The notes under the pieces were generated by a model. That model did not search any database. It was not told the DNA's origin and saw only the letters and a program-made list of their open reading frames with translations. From Mycobacterium szulgai (lineage in GTDB: Bacteria; Actinomycetota; Actinomycetes; Mycobacteriales; Mycobacteriaceae), in assembly GCF_002116635.1 (NCBI RefSeq), contig NZ_LQPW01000082.1:26114-90113 (forward strand): a stretch of DNA of 64,000 bases, read 5' to 3'. The first letter of the stretch is position 1, and each line of letters begins with the position of its first letter. Position numbers and translations under genes: made by a program. This document shows, piece by piece, positions 34,874 to 43,909 of the stretch.

Positions 34874-35992
34874 ATGGAGATCGGAATATTCCTCATGCCG
34901 GCCCACCCACCGGAGCGCTCCCTGTACGACGCCACCCAATGGGACCTGGACATCATTGAACTGGCCGACCAGCTCGGCTACGTCGAAGCCTGGGTTGGTG
35001 AGCACTTCACCGTGCCGTGGGAGCCGATCTGCGCACCTGATCTGCTGTTGGCTCAGGCGCTGCTACGCACGAAGCACATCAAGCTTGCACCCGGTGCGCA
35101 TCTGCTGCCGTACCACCACCCGGTTGAATTAGCCCATCGCGTTGCGTATTTCGATCATCTCGCCCAGGGCCGCTTCATGCTCGGCGTCGGCGCCAGCGGT
35201 ATCCCCGGCGACTGGGCCCTCTACGACGTGGACGGCAAGAATGGCGAGCATCGCGAGATGACGCGCGAAGCCCTCGAAATCATGTTGCGCATCTGGACCG
35301 AGGACGAGCCGTGGGAACACCGCGGAAAGTACTGGAACGCAAACGGAATCGCGCCGATGTTCGAGGGCCTGATGAAGCGTCACATCAAGCCCTTCCAGAA
35401 GCCCCATCCGCCGATCGGCGTGACCGGTTTCAGCGCGGGTTCCGAAACGCTGAAGCTGGCCGGCGAACGTGGTTATCTGCCAATGAGTTTGGACCTCAAT
35501 ACCGAATACGTAGCCACCCACTGGGATGCCGTATTGGAAGGCGCCGAGCGCAGCGGCCGGACCCCGGACCGCCGTGATTGGCGGCTGGTGCGTGAGGTCT
35601 TGGTCGCCGAGACCGACGAGCAGGCGTTCCGGTATGCCGTCGACGGCACCATGGGTCGCGCCATGCGAGAGTACGTACTGCCGACGTTTCGCATGTTCGG
35701 CATGACGAAGTTTTATAAGCACAACCCATCGGTGCCCGATGAAGACGTCACTCCGGAGTATCTCGCCGAGAACACATTCGTAGTCGGGTCGGTCGAAACG
35801 GTGGTCGACAAGCTCGAAGCCACCTACGACCAGGTCGGCGGTTTCGGTCACCTCCTGGTGCTTGGATTCGACTATCGGGAGCATCCGGGCCCATGGATGG
35901 AGTCGTTGCGACTCCTGGCCGAAGAGGTCATGCCCCGACTCAACGCCCGCATAGCCAATAAGCCCAAGAAGCCTGCGGCAGTGGTCGTCTAG
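34874..35992 (+). CDS. Luciferase-like flavin monooxygenase, mel2 operon (Rv1936-like)
   Basis: A 372-residue LLM-class FMN-dependent monooxygenase. Key segments are MEIGIFLMPAHPPE, the EAWVGEHFTVPWEP active-site region, FMLGVGASGIPGDW and IGVTGFSAGSETLKLAG. It is the LuxA-like member of the mel2 locus, which in M. marinum contributes to resistance to reactive oxygen and to persistence. GAAGGG stands 8-13 nt before ATG 34874. The stop is 2 bp before the next gene, which can supply electrons. Confidence 0.9.
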   Translation: MEIGIFLMPAHPPERSLYDATQWDLDIIELADQLGYVEAWVGEHFTVPWEPICAPDLLLAQALLRTKHIKLAPGAHLLPYHHPVELAHRVAYFDHLAQGRFMLGVGASGIPGDWALYDVDGKNGEHREMTREALEIMLRIWTEDEPWEHRGKYWNANGIAPMFEGLMKRHIKPFQKPHPPIGVTGFSAGSETLKLAGERGYLPMSLDLNTEYVATHWDAVLEGAERSGRTPDRRDWRLVREVLVAETDEQAFRYAVDGTMGRAMREYVLPTFRMFGMTKFYKHNPSVPDEDVTPEYLAENTFVVGSVETVVDKLEATYDQVGGFGHLLVLGFDYREHPGPWMESLRLLAEEVMPRLNARIANKPKKPAAVVV

Positions 35993-35994
35993 CG

Positions 35995-38514
35995 ATGACC
36001 AATCATCAGGTCACGGTCGGTTATTCCGACGGAACGCACAAGTCCATGCCGGTGCGGCCGGACCAGACGGTGCTCGATGCCGCCGAGGAACACGGCGTGG
36101 CGATCGTCAACGAGTGCCAGAGTGGGATCTGCGGCACGTGTGTGGCGACCTGCACTGCGGGCCGCTACGAGATGGGGCGCACCGAGGGGCTCTCCGATGT
36201 GGAGCGCGAAGCGCGAAAGATACTCACCTGCCAGACATTCCCGGAATCCGATTGCCGAATCGAACTGCAGTATCCGGCCAACGACAACGCGGCGCTGCTG
36301 GTTGCCGGCGACGGCGTGATTACCGCGGTCGACCTGGTGTCACCCAGCACCGCCATCTTGCGCGTGGACGTCGCCGGCTTGGCGGGAGCACTGAAATACC
36401 GAGCCGGCCAATACGCACAGTTGCAGGTTCCCGGCACCGACGTATGGCGTAACTACTCGTACGCACATCCAGTCGACGATCACGGCGAACTGGAATTCAT
36501 CATCCGGTTGCTCCCCGACGGCGTGATGTCCAATTACCTTCGCGACCGCGCGAAACCTGGTGACCGAATTGCATTGCGCTGCAGCAAAGGCAACTTTTAC
36601 CTGCGCCCCATCGTGCGCCCGTTGATCCTGGTCGCGGGCGGCACCGGCCTGTCCGCCATCCTGGCCATGGCTCAGAGCCTGAATGCCGATATCGCGCATC
36701 CGGTGTACCTGCTGTACGGGGTGACCGCTACCGAAGACCTGTGCAAACTCGACGAACTCACCGCGCTGCGGCGGCGTATTCCCCGTTTGGAGCTGCATGT
36801 CATCGTCTCGCGACCGGGAGCCGATTGGGACGGACGGACCGGGCTGGTCACCGATCTTCTGCAGGACCGCATGCTGGCCGATGGTGACGCCGACATCTAT
36901 CTGTGCGGTCCAGCAGCGATGGTCGAGGCCACCCGAACCTGGTTGGGCAACAACGGCTTTCATAGTGCCGGCCTCTACTACGAGAAGTTTGTCGCCAGCG
37001 GAGCAGCGCGTCGCCGCGAACCGGCTTACCTCGACCACTCGGCCCTGGACATCGCTGCATTGCGCCGTAGCGGCCGCGGTACCGCAGTGGTCATCGGCGG
37101 CAGCATCGCGGGCATCGCGGCAGCCAAGGTGTGCAGTGAAAATTTCGAGCGCGTCATCGTCCTCGAGAAGGACGATCCGCACCGACGCCGCGAGGGGAGG
37201 CCTGGGGCGGCGCAGGGCTGGCATTTGCATCACCTGCTGACCGCGGGACAGATCGAACTCGAGCGCCTGTTCCCCGGCATTGTCGACGACATGGTGCGTG
37301 AAGGCGCGTTCAAGGTCGACATGGCCGCGCAATACCGGATTCGCTTGGGCGGCAGTTGGAAGAAGCCCGGTACCAGTGACATCGAAATCGTCTGCGCCGG
37401 ACGCCCGCTGCTGGAATGGTGTGTGCGACGCCGGCTGGACAACGAACCGAGGATCGACTTCCGATACGAATCCGAGGTCACCGATCTCGTGTTCGATCGC
37501 GATGCCAACACCGTCATCGGAGTCGCCGTCCAGCGCAGTGGCGCTGAGCCCGAGGTGCTGGCGGCCGAGTTCGTCGTGGACGCCTCGGGCAAGAACACCC
37601 GCGTGCCGGAATTCCTGGAGCGCATCGGAATCGGAGCCCCCGAGATCGAGCAAGACATCATCAATTGCTTTTACTCCACGATGCAGCACCGGGTTCCGCC
37701 CGAGCGGCAATGGAACGACAAGGTGATGGTGATCTGCTACGCGTACCGCCCGTTCGAGGACACCTACGCCGCCCAGTACTACACCGACAGCTCACGTACG
37801 CTGCTGTCCACCTCGTTGGTGGCCTACAACTGTTACTCGCCGCCGCGCACCGCTGCCGAATTCCGCGAGTTCGCCAATCTGATGCCGTCACCCGTTATCG
37901 GCGAGAACATCGACGGACTCGAACCGGCGTCGCCGATCTACAATTTCCGCTATCCGAACATGCTGCGCCTGCACTACGAAAAGAAGCACAACCTGCCGCG
38001 TGCGCTGTTAGCCGTCGGCGATGCCTACACCAGCGCCGACCCGGTATCGGGGCTTGGTATGAGCCTGGCGCTCAAGGAAGTTCGCCAGATGCAGCTGCTG
38101 CTGACGAGATACGGCGCGGGCCACCGCGATCTGCCACGCCGGTATTACAAGTCCATCGCCAAGATGGCCGATACGGCCTGGTTCGTCATCCGCGAACAGA
38201 ATCTGCGCTTCGACTGGATGAGGGACGTGAACAAGAAGCGCCCGTTCTATTTCGGCGTTCTCACCTGGTACATGGATCGTCTACTGGAGCTGGTGCACGA
38301 CGATCTCGACGCCTACCGCGAGTTCCTGGCGGTCGTGCACCTGGTCAAACCGCCGTCGGCGTTGATGAAGCCGGGCATCGCCAAGCGTGTCCTGGGTAAG
38401 TGGGCGCGCACCATGCTGGCCGGTGAGAAGACGCTGATCGCCCGCAACTACGAAAATCGTTCGGCACCAGAGCGGCCCATGGATCAACTCGTCAGCGCAG
38501 CCAGAATTCACTGA
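35995..38514 (+). CDS. Ferredoxin / ferredoxin-reductase / FAD-oxygenase fusion (Rv1937-like)
   Basis: An 839-residue three-part electron-transfer enzyme. Residues 1-95 are a plant-type 2Fe-2S ferredoxin (Cys41, Cys46, Cys49, Cys79). Residues about 100-340 form a ferredoxin-NADP reductase (RNYSYA at 152-157 for FAD; VAGGTGLSAILAM and the terminal YYEKF for NAD(P)H). Residues about 360-839 form a second flavoprotein with an FAD-binding GGSIAGIAAAK start and GDAYTSADPVSGLGMS, as in aromatic-ring hydroxylases. It probably feeds electrons from NAD(P)H to an oxygenation carried out by its own third module or by the neighbouring monooxygenase. The length equals H37Rv Rv1937. Confidence 0.92.
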   Translation: MTNHQVTVGYSDGTHKSMPVRPDQTVLDAAEEHGVAIVNECQSGICGTCVATCTAGRYEMGRTEGLSDVEREARKILTCQTFPESDCRIELQYPANDNAALLVAGDGVITAVDLVSPSTAILRVDVAGLAGALKYRAGQYAQLQVPGTDVWRNYSYAHPVDDHGELEFIIRLLPDGVMSNYLRDRAKPGDRIALRCSKGNFYLRPIVRPLILVAGGTGLSAILAMAQSLNADIAHPVYLLYGVTATEDLCKLDELTALRRRIPRLELHVIVSRPGADWDGRTGLVTDLLQDRMLADGDADIYLCGPAAMVEATRTWLGNNGFHSAGLYYEKFVASGAARRREPAYLDHSALDIAALRRSGRGTAVVIGGSIAGIAAAKVCSENFERVIVLEKDDPHRRREGRPGAAQGWHLHHLLTAGQIELERLFPGIVDDMVREGAFKVDMAAQYRIRLGGSWKKPGTSDIEIVCAGRPLLEWCVRRRLDNEPRIDFRYESEVTDLVFDRDANTVIGVAVQRSGAEPEVLAAEFVVDASGKNTRVPEFLERIGIGAPEIEQDIINCFYSTMQHRVPPERQWNDKVMVICYAYRPFEDTYAAQYYTDSSRTLLSTSLVAYNCYSPPRTAAEFREFANLMPSPVIGENIDGLEPASPIYNFRYPNMLRLHYEKKHNLPRALLAVGDAYTSADPVSGLGMSLALKEVRQMQLLLTRYGAGHRDLPRRYYKSIAKMADTAWFVIREQNLRFDWMRDVNKKRPFYFGVLTWYMDRLLELVHDDLDAYREFLAVVHLVKPPSALMKPGIAKRVLGKWARTMLAGEKTLIARNYENRSAPERPMDQLVSAARIH

Positions 38515-38526
38515 GAAGAGGTCGAC

Positions 38527-39582
38527 ATGGCACCGACTCATCGCATGCTGAACTGTCGGGGCACCCGTATCCACGCGGTGCAGGACGGCGAGGGACCGCT
38601 GGTGGTGCTGCTGCACGGGTTTCCGGAGTCCTGGTACTCGTGGCGGCATCAGATTCCGGCGCTCGCCGCCGCGGGGTACCGGGTGGTCGCCGTCGACCAG
38701 CGTGGCTACGGACGCTCGTCCAAGTACCGCGTCCAATCGGCCTATCGGATCAAGGAATTGGTCGGTGACGTGCTTGGTGTGGTCGACGCCTACGGTGCCC
38801 AGCGCGCCTTCGTGGTGGGACATGACTGGGGTGCGCCCGTCGCCTGGACGTTTGCCTGGCTGCACCCGGAGCGCTGCGCCGGTGTGGTCGGCATCAGCGT
38901 TCCGTTCGCCGGCCGCGGTGTGATCGGCCTGCCCGGCAGTCCTTTCGGTGAGCATCGCCCCAACGACTACCATCTGATCCTCGCCGGTGAAGACCGGATC
39001 TGGTATCAGGATTACTTCTCCGCGCAGGACGGCATCATCGCCGAGATCGAAGAGGACGTGCGCAGCTGGTTGGTGGGACTGACTTATACGGTCTCCGGAG
39101 AGGGGATGATCGCAGCCACCAAAGCAGCCGTCGACGCGGGCGTGGACCTGGCAGCGATGGACCCGATCGACGTGATCAGGGCCGGCCCACTGTGTATGGC
39201 CGAGGGCGCCCGACTCAAGGACGCATTCATCTATCCCGAGACAATGCCAGCCTGGTTCACCGACGACGATGCGGACTTCTATGCCGGCGAGTTCGAGCGC
39301 TCCGGCTTCGGCGGGCCGCTGAGTTTTTATCACAACATCGACAACGACTGGCACGATCTGTCCGGTCAAGCGGGCCAGCCGCTCACCCCGCCCGCGATGT
39401 TCATCGGCGGTCAGTACGACGTCGGAACAACCTGGGGCGCAGAGGCACTCGACAGGGCAGCCGAGGTGATGCCGAACTACCGGGGTGCCCATATGATCGC
39501 CGACGTCGGTCACTGGATTCAGCAGGAGGCGCCCGAGGAGACCAACCGGCTACTAGCTGATTTCCTGAACGGGCTGCGTTAG
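38527..39582 (+). CDS. ephB: Epoxide hydrolase EphB
   Basis: A 351-residue alpha/beta-hydrolase epoxide hydrolase. The oxyanion segment is HGFPESWYSW (residues 30-39), the nucleophile Asp100 is in VGHDWGAP, and the catalytic His is in DVGHWIQQEAP. The acid is probably the Asp of GGQYDVG, and two cap tyrosines are plausible. It opens epoxides to diols. It follows the oxygenase genes in the operon, which fits detoxification or processing of an epoxide produced by them. GAAGAGG precedes the ATG. Confidence 0.93.
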   Translation: MAPTHRMLNCRGTRIHAVQDGEGPLVVLLHGFPESWYSWRHQIPALAAAGYRVVAVDQRGYGRSSKYRVQSAYRIKELVGDVLGVVDAYGAQRAFVVGHDWGAPVAWTFAWLHPERCAGVVGISVPFAGRGVIGLPGSPFGEHRPNDYHLILAGEDRIWYQDYFSAQDGIIAEIEEDVRSWLVGLTYTVSGEGMIAATKAAVDAGVDLAAMDPIDVIRAGPLCMAEGARLKDAFIYPETMPAWFTDDDADFYAGEFERSGFGGPLSFYHNIDNDWHDLSGQAGQPLTPPAMFIGGQYDVGTTWGAEALDRAAEVMPNYRGAHMIADVGHWIQQEAPEETNRLLADFLNGLR

Positions 39583-39584
39583 CC

Positions 39585-40076
39585 ATGCCGGCGACCGACC
39601 TTCTCGACGAAGCCGCGTTACGGCGGGCGTTGGGCTGCTTCCCATCCGGGGTCGTAGCCGTTTGCGCGACGCACGAGGGCGTGCCAGTCGGGATGGCCGC
39701 GAGTTCGTTCACATCCGTCTCGCTCGACCCGGCACTGGTATCCGTCTGTATCCAGAGCTGCTCCACGACATGGCCGCGGCTACGCAGCCGTCCGCACCTC
39801 GGGGTGAGCGTATTGGCGCAACACCATGGCGATGCGTGTATCAGCCTGTCGCGCAAGGAGGCTGACCGGTTCGCCGGGGTGCACTGGACCGAGCTGGCCA
39901 GCGGTGCAGTGGTGATCCACGGCGCCAGCGCTAGCTTGGACTGTCGGCTTTACCAGGAGATTCCCGCGGGAGACCACCTCATCGCGTTGCTCGAGATATG
40001 GGCGCTGAATGCCGATCCCGATACTGCGCCCTTGGTCTTCCACGGCAGCAGGTTTCGGCGGCTGGAGTGTCGATGA
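39585..40076 (+). CDS. Flavin reductase-like oxidoreductase (Rv1939-like)
   Basis: A 163-residue protein of the flavin-reductase-like (HpaC/FMN-binding split-barrel) family: ALGCFPSGVVAVCA, the FMN-binding GMAASSFTSVSLDP, and GDHLIALLEI. It likely reduces FMN or FAD with NAD(P)H and supplies it to the luciferase-like monooxygenase that heads the operon. Its start is 2 bp after the ephB stop and its TGA overlaps the ATG of the next gene (ATGA), so it is translationally coupled. Confidence 0.88.
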   Translation: MPATDLLDEAALRRALGCFPSGVVAVCATHEGVPVGMAASSFTSVSLDPALVSVCIQSCSTTWPRLRSRPHLGVSVLAQHHGDACISLSRKEADRFAGVHWTELASGAVVIHGASASLDCRLYQEIPAGDHLIALLEIWALNADPDTAPLVFHGSRFRRLECR

Positions 40077-41152
40077 GAACAACTGATGTGCGGGTACGAC
40101 GCGCGATCACGGCGATGGCGGCGGGGCGACCCGTCGTCCTCGCCGGAGACGGGGATTGCGATGGCTATCTTGTGTTGCCCGCCGACGCGGCGACTGCGCG
40201 ACTGTTGGCCTTCATCATCCGGCACACCTCGGGCTATGTCCGAGTCGCATTGCCGGGCAATGAATGTCGACGCCTGAACCTTCCGCCCATGTGCCACAGC
40301 GACCCCGCCTATCGGGTTGCGGTCGACGTCCGCGGCACCGGAACCGGGATTTCGGCAAGTGACCGGGCCCGCACCATCGCCGCGCTCGCGTCGCCACGAT
40401 CTCACGCCTCGGATTTCCTGCGTCCGGGCCATGTGGTCCCGCTGGAAACGTGCACGAACGGGGTGCTGGGCCGGCCCGTCGCCGCCGAGGCGGCGGTCGA
40501 CCTGGCCCGCCTGGCGGGGCGGCAGCCGGCCACGGCACTCGGCGAAATCGTCTCGCGCCGCAGCCCCGCGCGGATGGCCCGCGGCGCCGAGTTCGTCGAA
40601 TTCGGCGTCGAATACGGCCTGCCAGTGATCTCGATCGGTGAGCTCGTCGCCTACCGACGGCGCACCGAACCTCAGGTGGCCCGGATCACCGAGACGGTCG
40701 TGCCCATTTGGGCCGGCGCCTCCCGCGTTATCGGCTTTCGTGACGTGCACAGCGGCGCTGAGCATTTGGCAGTCATCGTCGGCGTGGCCGACGCCGGCGT
40801 ACCCGTTCCCTTGCACGTCCACGTCGAATGCCTGACGGGAGACGTGTTCGGCTCCGAGGGGTGCCGATGTGGCGTCGAGCTCAACCGCGCATTGTCCCGT
40901 ATGTCGGTTCAGGGCAACGGAGTTATCGTCTACCTGCGGCCGCCTGGACCTCCGCGGGCCTGTGGGCTATTCGCTCGCGCCGCTGGCCCGATGGCCGGCG
41001 ATCCCCTCTCGGACACAGTGGCCTGGATTCTGCGGGATCTTGGCGTATATGCGCTCAAGCTTTCCGAAGACATGCCAGGATTTGGCCTTGTCCTGTTCGG
41101 GGCGATTCGCGAGCATGGCATAGGAGCTGAAGTGTTGGCGGCTGCGGGTTGA
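40073..41152 (+). CDS. ribA1: RibA/RibB-like fusion with degraded catalytic motifs (RibA1)
   Basis: A 359-residue protein related to bifunctional DHBP synthase/GTP cyclohydrolase II. The N-terminal half keeps RHTSG (50-54) and RPGHVVPL (117-124). The acidic DDExREnEGD loop is replaced by AGDGDCDGYL, and THxTTG by GTGTG. The C-terminal half keeps the zinc cysteines (Cys253, Cys264, Cys266 in ECLTGDVFGSEGCRCG), but the conserved QEGRGIG is PPGPPRACG and the Asp/Arg catalytic segment is missing. It is therefore unlikely to make riboflavin precursors in the usual way. It may bind a flavin or nucleotide for the oxygenase operon. Confidence 0.88.
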   Translation: MRTTDVRVRRAITAMAAGRPVVLAGDGDCDGYLVLPADAATARLLAFIIRHTSGYVRVALPGNECRRLNLPPMCHSDPAYRVAVDVRGTGTGISASDRARTIAALASPRSHASDFLRPGHVVPLETCTNGVLGRPVAAEAAVDLARLAGRQPATALGEIVSRRSPARMARGAEFVEFGVEYGLPVISIGELVAYRRRTEPQVARITETVVPIWAGASRVIGFRDVHSGAEHLAVIVGVADAGVPVPLHVHVECLTGDVFGSEGCRCGVELNRALSRMSVQGNGVIVYLRPPGPPRACGLFARAAGPMAGDPLSDTVAWILRDLGVYALKLSEDMPGFGLVLFGAIREHGIGAEVLAAAG

Positions 41153-41919
41153 ACCATCCAGACCTGGCCGGTAAGGCCGCGATCGTTACCGGTGCCGGTG
41201 CGGGGATCGGCTTGGCGGTCGCCGAGCGGCTGGCCGGCGAAGGCTGTCGCGTGCTGTGCGCGGATATCGATGGTGCAGCGGCGGATGCCGCCGCACGGAA
41301 AATCGGTTCCGGGGCGGTGGGTCACCGAGTTGACGTCAGCAACGAAGAGCAGGTCGTCGGCATGGTCGACGCTTGCGTCCGCTCGTTCGGTGGAGTGGAC
41401 AAACTCGTCGCCAACGCCGGCGTGGTTCATCTGGGTTCACTTCTCGAAACCAGCGTCGAGGACTTTGATCGTGTTATCGCGATCAACCTGCGCGGTACAT
41501 GGCTGTGCACCAAACACGCCGCACCGAAGATGATCGAGCGTGGTGGCGGAGCGATCGTCAACATGTCGTCGCTGGCGGGCCACATCGGCGTGGGGGGCAC
41601 TGCGGCATACGGCATGTCGAAGGCGGGGATAAGCCACCTCAGTCGCGTCACCGCAGCGGAATTGCGCTCGTCGAATGTGCGTGCCAACGCGTTGCTTCCC
41701 GCTTTCGTCGACACGTCGATGCAGCAGAGCGCCATGGCGATGTTCGACGAAGCGCTCGGTGCCGGCGGCGCGCTGGGAATGATCTCCCGCCTGCAGGGCA
41801 GGATGGCCGCACCCGAGGAGATGGCAGGCATCGTGGCGTTCCTCTTGTCCGATGACGCGTCGATGATCACCGGCACGACTCAGATCGCCGACGGCGGAAC
41901 TATTGCCGCGTTGTGGTAG
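41149..41919 (+). CDS. Short-chain dehydrogenase/reductase closing the mel2-type operon (Rv1941-like)
   Basis: A 256-residue classical SDR: TGAGAGIG at 14-21, NAG at 89-91, Ser140/141, Tyr154 and Lys158 (YGMSKAG). The start is TTG 41149, overlapping the previous stop (TTGA), and gives the same 256 residues as H37Rv Rv1941. ADIDG after beta2 suggests NAD(H). It probably oxidises an alcohol or diol made upstream. It converges on mce3R with only 10 bp between the stops; in H37Rv about twenty genes separate these two. Confidence 0.9.
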   Translation: MNHPDLAGKAAIVTGAGAGIGLAVAERLAGEGCRVLCADIDGAAADAAARKIGSGAVGHRVDVSNEEQVVGMVDACVRSFGGVDKLVANAGVVHLGSLLETSVEDFDRVIAINLRGTWLCTKHAAPKMIERGGGAIVNMSSLAGHIGVGGTAAYGMSKAGISHLSRVTAAELRSSNVRANALLPAFVDTSMQQSAMAMFDEALGAGGALGMISRLQGRMAAPEEMAGIVAFLLSDDASMITGTTQIADGGTIAALW

Positions 41920-41929
41920 ACGTTTAACG

Positions 41930-43129
41930 TTATCGGCTGGTCAGGATGGACATGGCGATCGCGGTGATCTCGTCGGCAACTCCGGCGTAGCGCGTGAGAT
42001 GCCAAGTGCGGGCAACGTCTTCGACGAAGCTCATCGCAGCGGCAACCAATATTCGCCCCTCGGCAGCCGTAGTCGCGGGAACCAGTTCGGCGATGAGCTC
42101 GATCCACACCGCCTCGCGGTCGGCCTGATTCCTCAGGTAGCCGTCACGCACCTCACCCGAGGCATGCGACAGCTCGGTGACTGAAACGGCGACGAGGTCG
42201 GGAGCGTCCAGGCTGATCCGGACATGCCCGGCGATCAAGCCGTGTAACCGTTGTGCCGCTTGCGAATTCGCCCGAATCGCTCGAATGGCTTCAAGGCTGC
42301 GCCACTCGTCGAGACGGCGAATGAGTGCGTCCAGGATGGCCTGCTTGGAGGCGAACGAACGGTACAGACCGGGGCCTGCGATACCGGCGCCCTTACCGAT
42401 CTCACTTGTGCTGACAGCGGGATAACCCTGCGCGCGGAACAGCCGGGCACCTGCGGCTAACAGGGTTTCGTAGCGAGAGAACAACACACCGTCCTCCTCG
42501 CGCGCGGTGTCGAACGGCGTCAGCTCGCAGACCGGTGGTGTAGTGGCTGCGGCCATACATGCTTGGTACAGACGCTGTTTGAGCTCGTCGGCCGGTAACG
42601 TCAGGTTGTGTCGTCCCAGGCTGGTCAGCGTGCTGGACACCGCCCACGCCCGCAGCTCTGAATGTTGCGGGCTGAGATCCGGCACTTCGAGCAGGACGTT
42701 GTCGCGCATGCCGGCGACGATCGCGTTGATGCGGCGGCGGACCTCTGCGCGGTCGTCGTCGTTGAGGTAACGAGATTCGCGCTGCCACAACACCGTTAAG
42801 GATCGTGATGCGACGGCCGCTGCGATCAGGTCAGGTAGCTCGGCGTGCAACGGCCGCGGTGTCGGCTCGGCCTCACCGTCGGTGAGCCGCCGCGCGCTCA
42901 GGTACTGATCCTGGCCGGTTCGGATCGCTTCGGCGAGCAACGCCTGCTTGTTGTCGTAGTGACGGTACAACGCTCGCGCGGTGACGCCCGCCGCCTCGGC
43001 AATGTCCTCCAACTTGACCGAATGGAAACCACGGTCGATGAACAGACCGACCGCCTGCTCCAGAATCTGCTGCTTTCGGTCCTTAGGCCGGCGCCTAATG
43101 GGTTGGGCCAGGGTCCGCGTGGTCTCCAT
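41930..43129 (-). CDS. mce3R: Double-TetR transcriptional repressor Mce3R
   Basis: A 399-residue repressor with two complete TetR units in one chain. The first helix-turn-helix is at residues 20-66 ([20 protein letters not shown]) and the second at 219-268 ([20 protein letters not shown]), each followed by a helical ligand domain. A single chain can thus bind DNA like a TetR dimer and can read asymmetric sites. In M. tuberculosis Mce3R represses the mce3 operon, the fadE18-echA13 unit and the mel2-type unit; all three are present here. It is downstream of, and 14 bp from, the epoxide-hydrolase-like gene, so the two are co-transcribed. Confidence 0.95.
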   Translation of the reverse strand: METTRTLAQPIRRRPKDRKQQILEQAVGLFIDRGFHSVKLEDIAEAAGVTARALYRHYDNKQALLAEAIRTGQDQYLSARRLTDGEAEPTPRPLHAELPDLIAAAVASRSLTVLWQRESRYLNDDDRAEVRRRINAIVAGMRDNVLLEVPDLSPQHSELRAWAVSSTLTSLGRHNLTLPADELKQRLYQACMAAATTPPVCELTPFDTAREEDGVLFSRYETLLAAGARLFRAQGYPAVSTSEIGKGAGIAGPGLYRSFASKQAILDALIRRLDEWRSLEAIRAIRANSQAAQRLHGLIAGHVRISLDAPDLVAVSVTELSHASGEVRDGYLRNQADREAVWIELIAELVPATTAAEGRILVAAAMSFVEDVARTWHLTRYAGVADEITAIAMSILTSR

Positions 43130-43143
43130 CGGCTGGGAACCCC

Positions 43144-43536
43144 CTATAGCTTCATCCCGCTCTGCCCCTCGAAGTCCGCAAGGTCAAAGTAGTCGCTGAA
43201 ACGAGTGATCTTGCCATTCTTGACCTCGAACACGCCGGTCACCGGCAGCACGACTTTGCGGCCATCGTTCATTGTGAAGTAATCGACGCGCTCGACAAGC
43301 ACTCGTCCGGGCTCAGCGGCCAAGGTGACGATATCGAGCTTGGCGTCGGAGAACGCGTCCAGAAATGCCTGAAAGATGCTGCGGATGCCGACAATTCCCT
43401 CGATCGGCCGCACGGGCACGTTGTGGTAGACGGCATCGTCGGCGAAGGCGCCACAGATCGTTTCGAGCCGGCGGTCTTGCCAGGATCCGAGAAAATCACG
43501 GACGAGCTGCTCGCTGGCTTCCTTGGTGTCGGTCAT
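43144..43536 (-). CDS. Limonene-1,2-epoxide-hydrolase-like protein
   Basis: A 130-residue NTF2-fold protein with the limonene epoxide hydrolase active-site pattern: Tyr37 and Asn39 in VYHNVP, Arg83-Val-Asp85 in VERVDYF, and an acidic SDYFDL segment at 114-119 for the last carboxylate. The 46-residue spacing from Tyr37 to Arg83 equals that of the Rhodococcus enzyme (Y53 to R99). Related mycobacterial proteins include EphG. It heads the transcript that continues into mce3R and diverges from the mce3 operon. From memory it is not at this place in H37Rv. AGGAG before ATG 43536 supports the start. Steroid or terpenoid epoxides are plausible substrates, but this is inference. Confidence 0.82.
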   Translation of the reverse strand: MTDTKEASEQLVRDFLGSWQDRRLETICGAFADDAVYHNVPVRPIEGIVGIRSIFQAFLDAFSDAKLDIVTLAAEPGRVLVERVDYFTMNDGRKVVLPVTGVFEVKNGKITRFSDYFDLADFEGQSGMKL

Positions 43537-43909
43537 TCGCGGATAGCTCCTTACTAGCCTGGTATCGGATTAACAAAATACATGAGACCGATCTAATGCG
43601 CCATGACATGGTCATACGGTGTGCGCAGCGACGCTAGTATCTGATATCACCTATGGACATATAGCCACCTGCGCAGCCGCGCGGATGCCCCGCGCCCCTG
43701 CGCACACCCACTTCACGAATGCGATATCGCCGGCGATATCGCATTGCCGAGGCACTCATGACTACCGGCGCCATCACGGCGTCGATCGATACTATCCAGA
43801 TACATGATATCGGTTAACTAGCGGTTTGCGTCGCTATTTGCGACTAGATGGTCACTGTATATGCGTATCGCCTATGGACATGAGGGCGTCGTGGCGCGTA
43901 CCCTCGCGG
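43537..43909. promoter_or_regulatory. Divergent mce3R-side / yrbE3A control region rich in repeats
   Basis: This 373 bp AT-richer region has no gene of its own. TATCACCTATGGACAT at 43645-43660 and TATCGCCTATGGACAT at 43866-43881 form a 15/16 direct repeat. ATACATGA occurs at 43578 and 43800. TATCGG(A)TTAAC occurs at 43563 and 43808. A perfect 28-bp palindrome sits at 43718-43745. The second CTATGGACAT copy lies 29-38 nt before the chosen yrbE3A start, where a repressor would block initiation; the first lies about 110 bp from the epoxide-hydrolase-like start. The density of repeats fits a multi-site operator for Mce3R. Confidence 0.65.
43718..43745. promoter_or_regulatory. Perfect 28-bp palindrome in the mce3 control region
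   Basis: The left half is AATGCGATATCGCC and the right half is its exact reverse complement, with no spacer. It is centred 182 bp from the epoxide-hydrolase-like start and 179 bp from the chosen yrbE3A start, almost exactly in the middle. It could be a dimer or tetramer binding site, or a hairpin in a long leader. Confidence 0.7.

Noticed and set aside
36340..37710. 456-codon frame antisense to the ferredoxin/flavoprotein fusion gene
   Set aside because: The sense frame has complete conserved domains; the antisense protein resembles nothing.
43826..43909. N-terminal extension of YrbE3A
   Set aside because: It would place the repeated CTATGGACAT element inside the coding region, lacks a ribosome-binding site and adds residues not typical of YrbE proteins.
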